Below are positions 23,225 to 34,731 of a DNA stretch of 64,000 bases, piece after piece. The notes beneath the pieces are model-generated. The model was not told the DNA's origin. It did not search any database and saw nothing but the letters and a program-made list of their open reading frames with translations. Position 1 is the first letter of the stretch; the number at the start of each line of letters is the position of its first letter. A program made the position numbers and the translations under genes. The DNA is from Branchiostoma lanceolatum (Eukaryota; Chordata; Leptocardii; Amphioxiformes; Branchiostomatidae). Location: assembly GCF_035083965.1 (NCBI RefSeq), contig NC_089723.1:33049193-33113192 (forward strand), in the 5' to 3' direction.

Positions 23225-23389
23225 TGACGTCACAGTGGCGAACGCTTTTGACAAAGAAATGACGAGGCTTGCCCAGACCGTAAAAATGTCAAGTTTTGTG
23301 ACGACGGTGTGCAGACGTCATTCACTGCGGGGAGAATTCTCAGAAGAGCGATTAGATGGCGCCTCCTGTGGGCCTTCAGGACATAAAAG
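23225..23389 (+). promoter_or_regulatory. Prohormone B promoter: CREs and TATA-like box
   Basis: A perfect CRE (TGACGTCA, 23225-23232), a near-perfect CRE (AGACGTCA, 23313-23320) and a TATA-like CATAAAAG (23382-23389) precede the start codon at 23562. The element order matches the prohormone A promoter, although spacing is wider. The 5' untranslated region would be about 150 bases. Confidence 0.7.
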
Positions 23390-23561
23390 CCGGCCAGACG
23401 ACGGTCTCAGGCTCAGAACGCTTTTGCGACGACAGGAGAAACACGCAACTTCGCCTGCCCCATCAGCCTAGGATCCCGGAGAAGAAATTAGCCACAAGTT
23501 CAACGGAGCGACACACCGATTTGTTGGGCACCGATCACCTTTTCAAACTACGAAAGAAGGA

Positions 23562-24639
23562 ATGTCGACTCTCAGAATATACGCTGTAGTGACGGTGCTG
23601 TTCATCGTGCTGGAATGTGCATTTAGCAGACCCGGTAAGTTGATGAGTTCTTTTTGCCATTTTTAAAAGCTTTGCTGCACATACTCGTCAAGCAGAGGTT
23701 AGGTAGGCTACGGCTAGTTTTAACTGTCTTTCCATGCGTTTTTATAAGGCTTTCTATTTCTACAGATTTGTGTCTTGTCTGCAAGCTAAAAAGAAAACCT
23801 GACAAAAGAGAAATACTGATTAAAAACTCCAAGCTAGATTTTGTTGGTAATTGAAAAACGAAGGGAATTTAAAAGTCATTCCGTTCTACTTCGATTCTGC
23901 GATATGTTTTGTTGTGATAAGTGGTAGAACTAGACAGAAGGGGTAACGTTATACTAGAAATTGAATAGTTGTTTCATCAGTGGCCAAATAACGCATTATT
24001 CTAAAAAGTACTTCTAGAAATCTAAAAACTAATGCATATATAAACAATGTGCCAACTGAAAACTTACATTTCTCTTTCTTTCTTTCTTCCGTAGTAAGCG
24101 AAAGCTTGAGACACAGCAGGGAGACGGACAGTTTTGACCTACAAGAAGCTGTCCATGACCTCCAAGACCTAGATAGTCTACTAGGCGACGTCTACGCCGC
24201 CAAAGCGGGCATCTTGGAGAAGCTCAACACCGATGGGGAAACAGGCGACTCCAAAGTAAACGAGAACAGACTAGCAGACGCAAACGGCGGGAACGAAGGC
24301 CAGGAAGACCAGCGAAGTGCCGACGAAGTCATCCTACGGCGAGTCCGACGTCGCTCCCGTGTTCCCCGGCCAGTTCATCGCGGAAACAGGATGGCGTCGC
24401 GGCTCCTAGTCCCCTCACAGAGCTCGAGAACAACTCGTCCAAAACGCATGATGCCCAGGATCATGTCTCCACTATCGTCCAGAAACGTGGGGACCATACA
24501 TGACCGCGCGTTTACGAAAAGAAGGTTCAAGTCAACGTTAGGAAAGAAGTGTAAGTGGTGTGGGCTTAATTATTTCTTGCAGAAGATAAAAGTATACGGG
24601 GACTGGAATAGGAAGCAATCGCTCCATCGCTACGTTTAA
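23562..24639 (+). CDS. Secreted preproprotein B, paralogue of A
   Basis: Two coding exons, 23562-23634 and 24095-24639, joined by a phase-1 intron (donor GTAAGT; acceptor TTCCGTAG after a TTTC-rich tract), give 205 residues. Exon 1 is a signal peptide ending A-F-S-R-P, the same place as in A. The propeptide is acidic (DSFDLQEAVHDLQDLDSLL) and probably helical, and ends at a polybasic site R-R-V-R-R-R, residues 106-111. The C-terminal part is strongly basic, low in Cys, and ends in the shared motif: C177-K-W179-C180, Y184-F-L, K-I-K, Y192-G-D-W195. Only two Cys remain after the signal peptide, and they would form a tight CxxC loop, against a C-x4-C loop in A. The extra spacing and low identity elsewhere imply an old duplication. 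No known family is recognised; a ligand or antimicrobial-type basic peptide are both possible. Confidence 0.8.
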
Positions 24640-25197
24640 TGAAGATATAGACTTACTACTAGCACAAATGTATATCCGACCACTATTTTCCTAGGAAATA
24701 GACGACATGATGTTAATTATATCGCAATATGATATGTGACAGAATGCATGCTGGTACATGCTGTATTAGAACCTACGATTTGAAATGTATTTATTCTATA
24801 GACATGATATCATATATGACAAATCATTTGTTAAATATGCCTATATGTATTTATCTATGTATTTAGAAATGTATACTATAGGCTACCTCGGTATGTTAAA
24901 ATTGAATATTGAAACGACGAAATCGTGCAACATGAGGAATGTGTGAACGATGAAACTACGATAGTATACGGCCTCCAAGGAAATGAAGAACACTGAAACT
25001 ATTTGGACTCTTTCGTTCTTATTACTACGGTATCTATATTCACTTTTTTATATGTTCAATCATTCCGACATCTTGTATGTAAAACCAAAGATGATGCAAT
25101 ATCTGCTTGCAGACTTAGAGACCAATTGTTAAAAATGTGATTGTGATTAAGAGGAAAATGCTTCATAAGTAGACTATATTTTGGGTGACGAGAAGTT

Positions 25198-26288
25198 TCA
25201 AAGTGTCTTACATCATTGCAACTGAACTTCATTAAATATTTAAACGAAAAGATTCAAACTTTGTGTCCATGTGTGGCTTTTTGACGACTTAACTCGTTAT
25301 GGAGTAAGCTTCAGAGTTGACCTCGCTACATCTAGATTATAGAAGAAAAGACAGGTTGAGGAGGACAAGTGGCCGACTCAACGTGGCATAGCGCACTGTG
25401 CACAGGCAAATAAAACCACTGTTCGCAAAATCGCAACCTACGTTTGAAAAATGTCCAGATGCAGTTTTATGATTTGATTTGATATTTTATCAAATATTGA
25501 GCTGTAGAGATATGTTCATCAGCTTTCGGCGAAAGAATGAAACATCCCGGCCGGTCGGTTCGGTACCACACTGAGAGATGCAGTATAGAAAAGCTCCACT
25601 AGAGGCCGCTGTTGCTCCAGGCATTGGCTGTATGACTGTATGTAGTGTTCCGTTATTTGTAGTCATGCCTATGTGCAGTCTACATCACTGAATATCATCC
25701 AATATCGAAGAGAGCCTGGCCAATCCACGATAGACTGGATACCATGTTGTTCGTTTTATAGTGTTACTACTGATATCAAAGTGTCTTACATCATTGCAAG
25801 TAAACTTCATTAAATATCTCAACGAAAAGATTCAAACTTTGTGTCCATGTGTGGCTTTTTGACGACTTAACTCGTTATGGCGTAAGCTTCAGAGTTGACC
25901 TCGCTACATCTAGATTATAGAAGAAAAGACAGGTTGAGGAGGACAAGTGGCCGACTCAACGTGGCATAGCGCACTGTGCACAGGCAAATAAAACCACTGT
26001 TCGCAAAATCGCAACATACATTTGAAAAATGTGCAGATGCGGTTTTATAATTTGCTTTGATATTTCATCAAATATTGAGCTGTAGAGATATGTTCATCAG
26101 CTTTCGGCGAAAGAATAAAACATCCTGGGCGGTCGGTTCGGTACCACACTGAGAGATGCAGTATAGATAAGCTCCACTAGAGGCCGCTGTTGCTCCAGAC
26201 ATAGGCTGTACGTAGTGTTCCGCTCTTTGTAGTCATGCATACCTATGTGCAATCTACATATCACTGAATATCATCCAATATCCAATCA
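25198..26288. repeat. Tandem duplication, about 0.52 kb units
   Basis: Unit 1 runs from 25198 to about 25716 and unit 2 from 25776 to about 26288, offset 578 bases. They share nearly identical blocks such as GTGTCTTACATCATTGCAA, ACTTTGTGTCCATGTGTGGC and GAGGAGGACAAGTGGCCGAC, with scattered point changes. Each has an AATAAA (unit 1 at 25409). They lie 0.6 kb after the prohormone B stop and could be a duplicated 3' flank. Confidence 0.85.
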
Positions 26289-26493
26289 ACAACGTTTAAA
26301 TGGATTTTGATAATCTTTTATTCTAGTTTGGCCTTGGTCGAAGATGCAGATTAATGAATTTGTGATACAGAATGTATATTGATATTTGTCAGCTTTGGTG
26401 AGAAGGGTATATCTAGATGATACGTTAGGATTCAGGTACGTGAATACTAGAAGTTGTCCTGGAGTGTCAGTCCGCGGAAAGTTTAGTTGGTTA

Positions 26494-26825
26494 TAGTCTG
26501 GTAGAGACTACACGCGACCCATGACATGGTTTGACATGTCCTTGCTAGTCTCTACGAGACCAGCTACGATGGCTTTCGCCTAGATTAACGAAAGGTGTTT
26601 TTGATTGATAGTATATGTAATATCAAGCAAAAAACACCCTTCGTTAGTCGCCACGGCTAGCTTTCGCCAAAAATAAGTTGTCAGGGGAGTTTGGCCACCA
26701 TATGGTTTGAGCGGGGGGAAATGTTAACCTTTCCGCGGACTGACTCTCCTGGCCAAGTACTGTATTCCATTTTTTTGGGCCAAATTCTACTATCCATGCC
26801 CCCGTAGAAATGCCTGGTGGAGGCC
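26494..26825. mobile_element. TIR element, TAGTCTCTACCAGA family, copy 1 with nested insert
   Basis: It runs from TAGTCTGGTAGAGACTA to GCCTGGTGGAGGCC and holds TCCGCGGACTGACTCTCCTG and CCGTAGAAATGCCTGG. A second hairpin is nested inside (AACGAAAGGTGTTTTTG with an imperfect inverse, 26583-26648). Other copies are at 41106, 60162 and 62526. Confidence 0.65.
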
Positions 26826-26862
26826 ATGTCGTTACTGTTAAGGTACTACAATTACATTTGTA

Positions 26863-27482
26863 TCACAAACATACTTCCAACATTTGGAAGAAATAACTTG
26901 GGGTCATGCTGATACCGCTCGCGTCCGTCCGATACTGACACAGATACCATAACATCGCGTTGCCTTGACGACAACAGTCATCACCAGCGCGCGTCGAGGT
27001 CGGGCTGCCCTGTGGTAGGTCTTCTGAAATGTCAGTCATAATCCCATCAGAGAGGACCGTGCCGACATTGTGGGCGTGAGCAGATGGCAGAGTGCTCAAA
27101 AACCTCGTTAATGAAATGTCTAGCGGATTCTCTCCTGGATATGCGAGGGCGGTTTTCACTTTGTACGTATCCCACATATTAGTGCCGGCGGGAGAACGTG
27201 CTACTTGATAGTGGGCGCTTCGATACTGACGTAGGATGTGACCTACAGGTACTAATAACGCAGACGCGTGCACGCCGGATTTGATATTTCTCAGAATCTT
27301 GGGTTACATCTGAGCGTCCTGCGAAAAGTCGGGGTCACCGAGACAAATGCCCTTTTTGAGGACCGTGGGAATGTGGCCGTCTTCTTGGTCCTGGGCATCG
27401 CGCCTACAGTAGTGATGATGCATCGTGTGCAGCTGATGGTGTAGAACACGTGTCCTTCCTCTTCTAGTTGTCCTGTCAACAC
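26863..27482 (-). CDS. Candidate hypothetical coding region
   Basis: On the minus strand two adjacent GC-richer open frames (27291-27482 and 26863-27273) stand out from the AT-rich surroundings. The second gives 136 residues including D-D-C-C-R-Q-G. Overlapping frames in the first part also read open, so the correct frame is unclear. I recognise no domain and find no convincing splice pair or signal peptide. It may be part of a gene model or a decayed element. Confidence 0.2.
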
Positions 27483-27499
27483 TCCACATTGGTTGTTAC

Positions 27500-30400
27500 T
27501 GTACCTTTATGATTGAAGAGAAAGTACATGTCAATTTTCATCTTTACATGTGTAGTCACATGATGATAAATGTATGACCGACTTTAAAACACGCACGTAA
27601 CCTATTTCATTAAAAATAGAAGAACTCTTTAGACTAACTGAAAAGCATTGCAGGGAATATCTGGAGACAATGAAATCTCTCGTATTCAAATATACAAACA
27701 AGGGCGTACAAGCGGCAAACATGGGTCCCTGAACAGTAAAAAAGGGCCGAGGGGCACGTGAGATGTACATGACCGGTCAGTGACTGGGGGTGGCCGGTCA
27801 TTGTCGCTGAGCCCCCTAATGGTCAATTCTAATCTGGAGCGACAAACCGAATCAGTCTGGCTATTGTGGGAAACGCCCTGCGTGAGAACATTCATTTTGT
27901 TCAAGGTCGCCGAGCTGTTGAGCAGCACGGATACATTGCCAATCCTCTTCTGGTAAGCCGCCATGCGTGATTCAAATGAGCGTGGCTAAAACAGGTGATT
28001 ACGTGGGATGGATCAGTAAAGATCGTGGGGAAGGAGATGACAAAAAACGGGAGTGGAACAAACTACAAAACTGCGTGTTTAACACGTTAAATCAAGATGT
28101 CGCGCTAATTAGTTTTCAAGGGAATTGGGCTCGCGGAAATGCTGTTCTGCCGACATTTTTTTTCCAACATCCCTTTTGGTCTTTCCAACCCATACATTAT
28201 GGAACGTGCTGTTGTACTTTACGCTTGCTCTGACAAATTGGGCCCTTCCTAGTCCATCGTAACCTTCGGATCAAATTGTCTCACGCCCTTAGGGTTATGT
28301 TTAGTCGTGCAATGATAATGGTATTAGAGGAATGGTTCATATGTTCTTACAGTTATAGTTATTTGGTTACACTCGACCCAAATTGTTGAGCATATGGGAT
28401 TTAGACTAATAAGATTTCCATCTCTAGCACCATTATGATTGTCATCATCAGCACTTCAATGAATGAATGAATGAGCACTTGACATACTATACTAAGCTTA
28501 AAAGCAGGCCAATTTTGCTTAGTGCTCATCTCTTCTTTTACCTTGACTAAAGTACCAACTGAGTACCAGCAGCGAGCGTTGCGTCTGTCGTGAGCCCTTG
28601 ACTGCAGTGCGCATGCTCGCATACGTTATTTAAGCCCCATTCACACTTGTGGCTGTGCGGATATATGCAGTTCCGTATATATATATATGAGTTCCGTATT
28701 AAATTTTGTCAACACGCAGCCGTACACTCAAAAGTTCGAAATGTATGAAAAAATCTCAATATGGAACTCATACGGACTTGATATACACATAAGTGTAAAC
28801 AAGCCCTTGTACACCACCACACACACCCTTATGATGATACATGGGGGACAATGAGTTGCCATGGCAACTCCCGCCAGAATGCTTGGTAGCCTGCTCAATA
28901 TTGTTTTCGCCATCATGACATGGTGGTAAAGCCGGGAATGTCAATAATGAAGAGGCCACGGGTTGTGTCGCGCTTATAAAGGTCAAGGTTGTCATCAGAG
29001 TCAAAGAAAACGTTGTCAGCTAGAGTTACGTTAGAAGCTGTTTGTCATGTATCTAGGTGACGCGGCCTCTGGAGAAAAACGATAAGCGTATTGTTCGTGT
29101 TTGGTTCCAAGGACATTCTGAGGAAAACATGCAAAGATGAAACCTCCGCTCGCCATTAGATATTACCTGTGTGGGTGGAAGAAGATGGTGCGTCATTAGG
29201 TATATGTATGGGTGACAGGAGTACGTATAACGACAAGCTTGTTTTGTATAATGCATTGAGAAAATGTCAGTAAAAACCTGATTGGCGTGTTTCAATGACT
29301 GAGCATGTTGCCATCGTTGCAAACGGGGAAATTGGAAAGCACGACGGTCCCTAGTCGAAGGGCAGGCATATCAACCAAACCTGAAAACGTATGAACCAGC
29401 ACCTGAGACGGAGTCCATGCTCCTCTGATGTCTGAGTATAATGGATACAGGACCATCCTTCAAGGCTGCAGGTTAATCTGCCGCTAGGTGACGCTTTTGA
29501 TCCGCTAGTGGGCCTTGATCACTGGCCTCGCCGACAGTACACGCATGGCCCTATGGTACAGGCATACGTCCAGCACACTGATAACCTTAGTGTCACGCAT
29601 GGTCTCTGTCCTGTGACACGTGCGAGTCCTCACACATCTCGCTCCTCACTCGTCTCATCTTCTGTCATATGCAAAAACGACGTCAGTTTCTAATCTGAAC
29701 AGCGCCAGCTATCAGTCAGTGAGTACCGAGAGAGTCGCTTGCAACAGTCAAAAATAATATGAGCTATGTATTGAAACTGCTCCATCCGACTGGCCTATAA
29801 CCTCATTGGTCTGGTGGAGAGAAGGGTCTTCAAAGAACTTCAAAGAACAAGTATGTGGCCGACGTGAAGAAATCTTTCATGCGACAAAAAGAACGAAAAA
29901 TTTCTTTAAAAAAACAGGTGGAAAGAAAAGGAGGAAAATTGTTTCATACCGGTACCGCCTTCACTATTTCCTGCCAAATCAGCCATATCTTATCACACAA
30001 TGTGCAGCCGCAATACGTTCTTGTAAGCATCCATCGTACAGTACAATGTATTCCAATAACCATGTATTTCCGTGTCTGAACCGCCACAAGGCCACACAAA
30101 GGGCCCTTCAATGTTTTGCGCGCAGTGGAATATGCATCACGTTGTTGGAAACGAAACCGACAAGCTTCCATTGATTTCTCATTGATATGAAATATGCTTG
30201 CTGTTCAGAGTTCGGTAATAAATCTTTGAGAGTCATCTTACTACGGATACAGCAATATCATGAATGACAACAATCTTTATTTACACAACAAAAGTACAGC
30301 GACATAGATTGTAAGGTCTCCTACGACTATACATACATACAAGTAAGGGGACACAAATTAACCTACGTATACGTATAAGCATATGAACAAATCAACATGT

Positions 30401-32270
30401 TTGAGTTTGACGTATTACTTATTTTACAAGTTCCAAGGTCTAAACATTCTTTGATATCTTTACCTATCTGTACACTGTATCCTGTTAGAATATAATTGAA
30501 TTTATCTATAGCATAGGATGGAATGTATCGAATTTTGTTGAGCAAGCGGAAAGAGTGTTGAACAGCTTTGAGCGTTTATCATCATATCGTGAACAATCCA
30601 TATCTATCGCGAATTTTATAAATTGGGTACTTATTGCTGCCAACAGCGAGATAATTTATTTGCTTTTAGTCCGAGCAATCAATGTCTGAATACAGTAGAG
30701 TATAGCCAGAGCGCTATTCTGTACCTGAATCGATGGGAAAAAGACTTGATAATAAACGTGGCATATGATGCTTGTCATTTGCGTTCACTGTCTATATCGC
30801 CGTATCGATCGCATGATTGTTATTTTATAAGTACTCCAATTTTTTATCATCAAGGGCCGAAAACTACAAGAGAGATGAAACTGTTGACAGTGAGATTCAA
30901 CCTGGTTCTCCACAAAGAAATCCTTAATTAGGGTGTGAGTATTGTGACCCCAATGCGGCATGATTTCCCAGGAGTGGCCGAAGAGGCCAAAGAGTCATGA
31001 ACGTTGGTGTCACTCTCTTACTTTTCAGGTAGCCTCGTCTGCCAAAGGGCTGCAAAAACGCTTCAATTGATCACTATTTCAAGCAAAACGACAGCCCGGG
31101 TTAATGGCTATTGCAAACCAAAGAGGTCCAATCTAACCTCCTTGGGTAAGCCTAGTGTAAATAATAACTGCGATCGAGGTTTCATAGCAATCATTGCTGT
31201 GGAATCGAAGTACCGACTCCTCCAGACACGTTTTCCTCCGCACAGCTAGCGTATGATCTATCAATGACTGCTGCTCAGCCCCCAGCGCCCACACGTTAGG
31301 CTCAACGATCATAACCATCATTTTCCAGGAACGTACAGCTATATATGGATCACTGATCTGTTTTCCAAGAACTATTCATTTTAGATTCACGCAACATAAA
31401 CATGTATACCTACCTACCTATGCATGACGACATCTGATTATGACTACGGTAGTCGTAATTTCTTCATGGTAGAAGTCGATCAAGATTTGTCCATCTAAGT
31501 AAAAGATTATTGTTTTATTTTTCACCAAGTCATACAACGCACACATGATATATCTCAATAGAGAGGACCTTTAGTTACCGACCAATCAATTTCTATTACA
31601 TTCTATTAGAAGGTTTCCGAGATCGTTTGATGACAATTTCCAGTTACCTATTTTGCAATCTTTGATATTCATTGATCCAAATATTCTTCTCCTTTTTGTA
31701 AATAGTTTCCATGCTCTGCGCGTGCGCCGTTTAAATTTTGCAAAGCAAGCCGGAACATGGAAATGCGAGTCACGAGGTTTTATTTCCACGCTGGGATTTG
31801 ATATTACCGTTTTCTTCTTTTCATTTTACGCAGCGGCCTTCACATTTCTAGAGTAATCCATCCTGGGACCATTACTGTACTCGCCGATGTGTGTACACGA
31901 CGGATCGTTCTTCACTAAGCTGTTTTCACTATTTTGGCTTCCATCTTGATGAGTGTGTCAGGCTAAGGACAAGGTTTCCTACATTGATACTCAGTTCTGT
32001 CACCTGCCTTCAACCATTCAAGCATTCTGTCTGGCCGGCTGTTCTATCGTGGAAGGAATATTGCAAAGCAGATTCTGCTCTTTTGATGCACTGAACTTGT
32101 GTACTGCTGTTCAAGTAAATAAAGATGAAAAGTTTGGATCTGCGAAATTCGAATCTTTTACAGAACTATGACTGGTTTGATATATTGCACTAGGGGGCCC
32201 ATTATCGAACTTGAACTTCGTTTTCCCGACCCCTACCCACCTATCAAATATCATAAGGATCCATCTTCTC
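27500..32270. other. Gene-poor intergenic stretch
   Basis: I find no exon with supporting splice signals or domains on either strand. Many short open frames are present but overlap each other on both strands, as expected by chance. Confidence 0.45.
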
Positions 32271-32282
32271 GAGTAATGCTGT

Positions 32283-32372
<90 letters not shown>

Positions 32373-32382
32373 GCACACACAG
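32283..32382. repeat. (CA)n / (GCAC)n microsatellite
   Basis: An uninterrupted CA run changes into GCAC units and back into CA. Long Thr-His and Ala-Cys-Val frames on the two strands come only from this repeat. Confidence 0.95.
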
Positions 32383-33558
32383 AGACTTCTCTGTTATACA
32401 GCACCTTGGCTGGAATGGTTTACAGAATGATAGCAGCCAAATGACAGACTATCACAAAATAACAAACCCACGTTAAGCTACTCTACAAACACCTATCGTG
32501 TCCACATCTACGTCTTTTCCCGCCAAAATCAATACGCTCTCACGGGTGTTTGGTTGTAGACAGATAGAACATGGCGGATTTAGAAAGCTCTTCAGATCTA
32601 AACCAGGCCAACATTGATTAACTGTAGAGAGCACTTCTTACAATGCGTAGGCTTTGTCGCAAATGGCGGACATTCAAAGCCGCGGCAAGTGGAATAGCTA
32701 CTGTCTGCGCCCCCCGCTTTTCGCTCAAATGGCTATATCAAAAACATGCACGGATGGAGAGAGAGAGAGACAAAAAATTGAATTAGAAAACAGGAAAGTT
32801 AATCACAAATATATTTTCTGGTGGCATGACAATGAACAACGAAAATGTTTCAATCTTTTGCATGAACGTTTCGTATCATTAATCTAAATGGTAAGAACCG
32901 TTTCCCTCTGGAAAGATGTACATGTCAACACAAGAGAGGGCGGCCGCGGTAAGACGATTCCTTTCTACAGTATAGATAGTATTTGGGTGGGAAATATAGC
33001 AACTTTCAAATATACAAATACAGTCAATTACGCTGCCAAAGAAACAACAAGTGATTAGGTTAGTGGTTACATCCCCAGAAAACATTGCGTCCGGGTCTGA
33101 CAAGAGCACGTGTACATCACAGACATCACGGCACCCTGTATGGGTTCAGGGCCAGTATGGGTTGTAACTATGGCTGGAGCGTCAAACCTTTAGAGAAGCT
33201 TAGCGACATGTTCGCGGTATTTGAATGATGTGACACCATCTCCGTATAAGCTGACTGATATGAGGCCAATTATTCTCTCAAATACCTCGAAATTATCACC
33301 CTATATTTTTGCACAACTTTTAGAGGACCTGGATTAGCCTGCAAGTAGTACTCCTGAGTGACGGTGTTCGTTAGTATGTCCAGTATTGGAGAACTTTTTG
33401 AAAACGCAGCGATGTTGCTGACTTATGGTTTGTCATTTAGTTTACAACATTTTTGTTTTACAACATTTTTGTGGTATATCCAAACTGTATATCAATTGGA
33501 CTCTATGTTTTAAAGGGCGGGCATAAAGTATTGCTAAACGCATTTATAAGATTGCTTA

Positions 33559-33757
33559 GTCACTCACTCACTCACTCAGTCACTCACTCACTCGCTCACT
33601 CACTCATGCACTCACTCACTCACGCACTAATGCACTCACTCACTCATGCAGTCACTCACACATACACACGCACTCACTCATGCACTCACTCACTCACTCA
33701 CTCACTCACTCACTCACTCACTCACTCACTCACTCACTCACTCACTCACTCACTCAC
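33559..33757. repeat. (CTCA)n satellite, about 200 bp
   Basis: Tandem CTCA units with variants (CTCG, CATG, GCACT) in the left half and a perfect array on the right. The Leu-Thr-His-Ser frame that spans it is an artefact. A shorter (GAGT)n array, the same unit on the other strand, is at 52438. Confidence 0.95.
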
Positions 33758-34327
33758 AACTTCCCTGCAATTCCTGCCCATACATGCTCACCCCATGTTG
33801 TTACATGACGAATGGGCGCTTTTCATCGCCACAACAATAGGTGACTTTGGTAGCACATCAACAAGTCCCATTTATGCAAATGTATCAGCTTTGTTGGTCA
33901 AGTCGTCCTGACAGCGTCTAGACCGCCAGTCTTCAGGGGCAAAGGTGGCCAAGGGCAGCTGGAGTAACAGGTGGTGATGGTAGATCTGTTAAACCGAGTT
34001 TCTACTTGCACAGTTGATCGTCCAGATTCTACCAAAATGCTACCATAACTGATGAACAATTTGTTTCACACATTTTTGATAGAAATTAAATAGAATAGAA
34101 CATACCAGACTTGCATGCCTTAAAAGCTTCTCTCGAAAGGTTATCGAAACATCAGTCTTTGTTCAGTTCGTCGATTCACATTTATCACTATAAAGCGTAT
34201 GGAGATCATACAGGATTATTTCCTATATATTGATGCTCTGTAATAAGAAAGTGTATATGGTCTATCGAATCTGATGAATGATGGCAAGCATCGTCGACGA
34301 CTGACAAATAAGATTGAACTTGTTTGC

Positions 34328-34415
34328 ATTAGGTGATGTCACAGTTCTCTCTTTAGGCCTTACTTTGATTCATGACGACGCCTAAAGAGAAAACTGTGAC
34401 ATTACCTAATGCGAC
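34328..34415. repeat. 88-bp hairpin
   Basis: CATTAGGTGATGTCACAGTT and CTCTTTAGGC on the left are mirrored by GCCTAAAGAG and AACTGTGACATTACCTAATG on the right with very few mismatches. It looks like a small foldback element. Confidence 0.75.
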
Positions 34416-34511
34416 AAGTTTCTATCTCTGTCGACCGATGATACCAAAATAATCTTCGACATTACTCATACAAGACAGCGTGGGACATCACTAGTCTGGG
34501 CTACAGGCACC

Positions 34512-34731
34512 TAGCCTCTACCAGGCTCCGCGGATGGCTGCAAAAATATAGTAGAAATTGGCCAAATAGAGTGAATAGTATGCCAAAGGAGTCGGCTACG
34601 GAGAGAGGGTCCAAAACATTGGACCATCTCTCCGTAGCCGACTTCCTTAGCGCATATAGCTTACTATTCACTCTATTTGGCCAATTTCTACTCATATTTT
34701 TCTAGCCATCCGCGGAGCCTGGTAGAGGCTA
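34512..34731. mobile_element. 220-bp palindromic MITE
   Basis: It starts TAGCCTCTACCAGGCTCCGC and ends with the exact inverse. Inner arms (AGTAGAAATTGGCCAAATAG, GTCGGCTACGGAGAGA) are also inverted, so nearly the whole element folds back. A further degenerate end (ACTCCGTGCGTAGCTGGAAA) follows at about 34745. Confidence 0.85.

Noticed and set aside
4199..24639. Equating the peptide genes with osteocalcin because BGLAP neighbours PAQR6 and CCT3 in human
   Set aside because: There is no Gla-domain pattern and no matching exon layout; position alone is not evidence.
25198..26288. Long terminal repeats of a retroelement
   Set aside because: The two direct repeats are only about 60 bases apart with nothing coding between them, so simple tandem duplication fits better.
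32111..32476. Open frames on both strands rich in Thr-His and Cys-Val-Arg
   Set aside because: They come from the CA/GCAC microsatellite.
33559..33757. CRISPR-like array
   Set aside because: Units are 4 bases with no spacers, and the genome is eukaryotic.
33453..33911. 152-codon open frame rich in Leu-Thr-His-Ser
   Set aside because: It is a read-through of the (CTCA)n satellite and has no start context, splice signal or domain.
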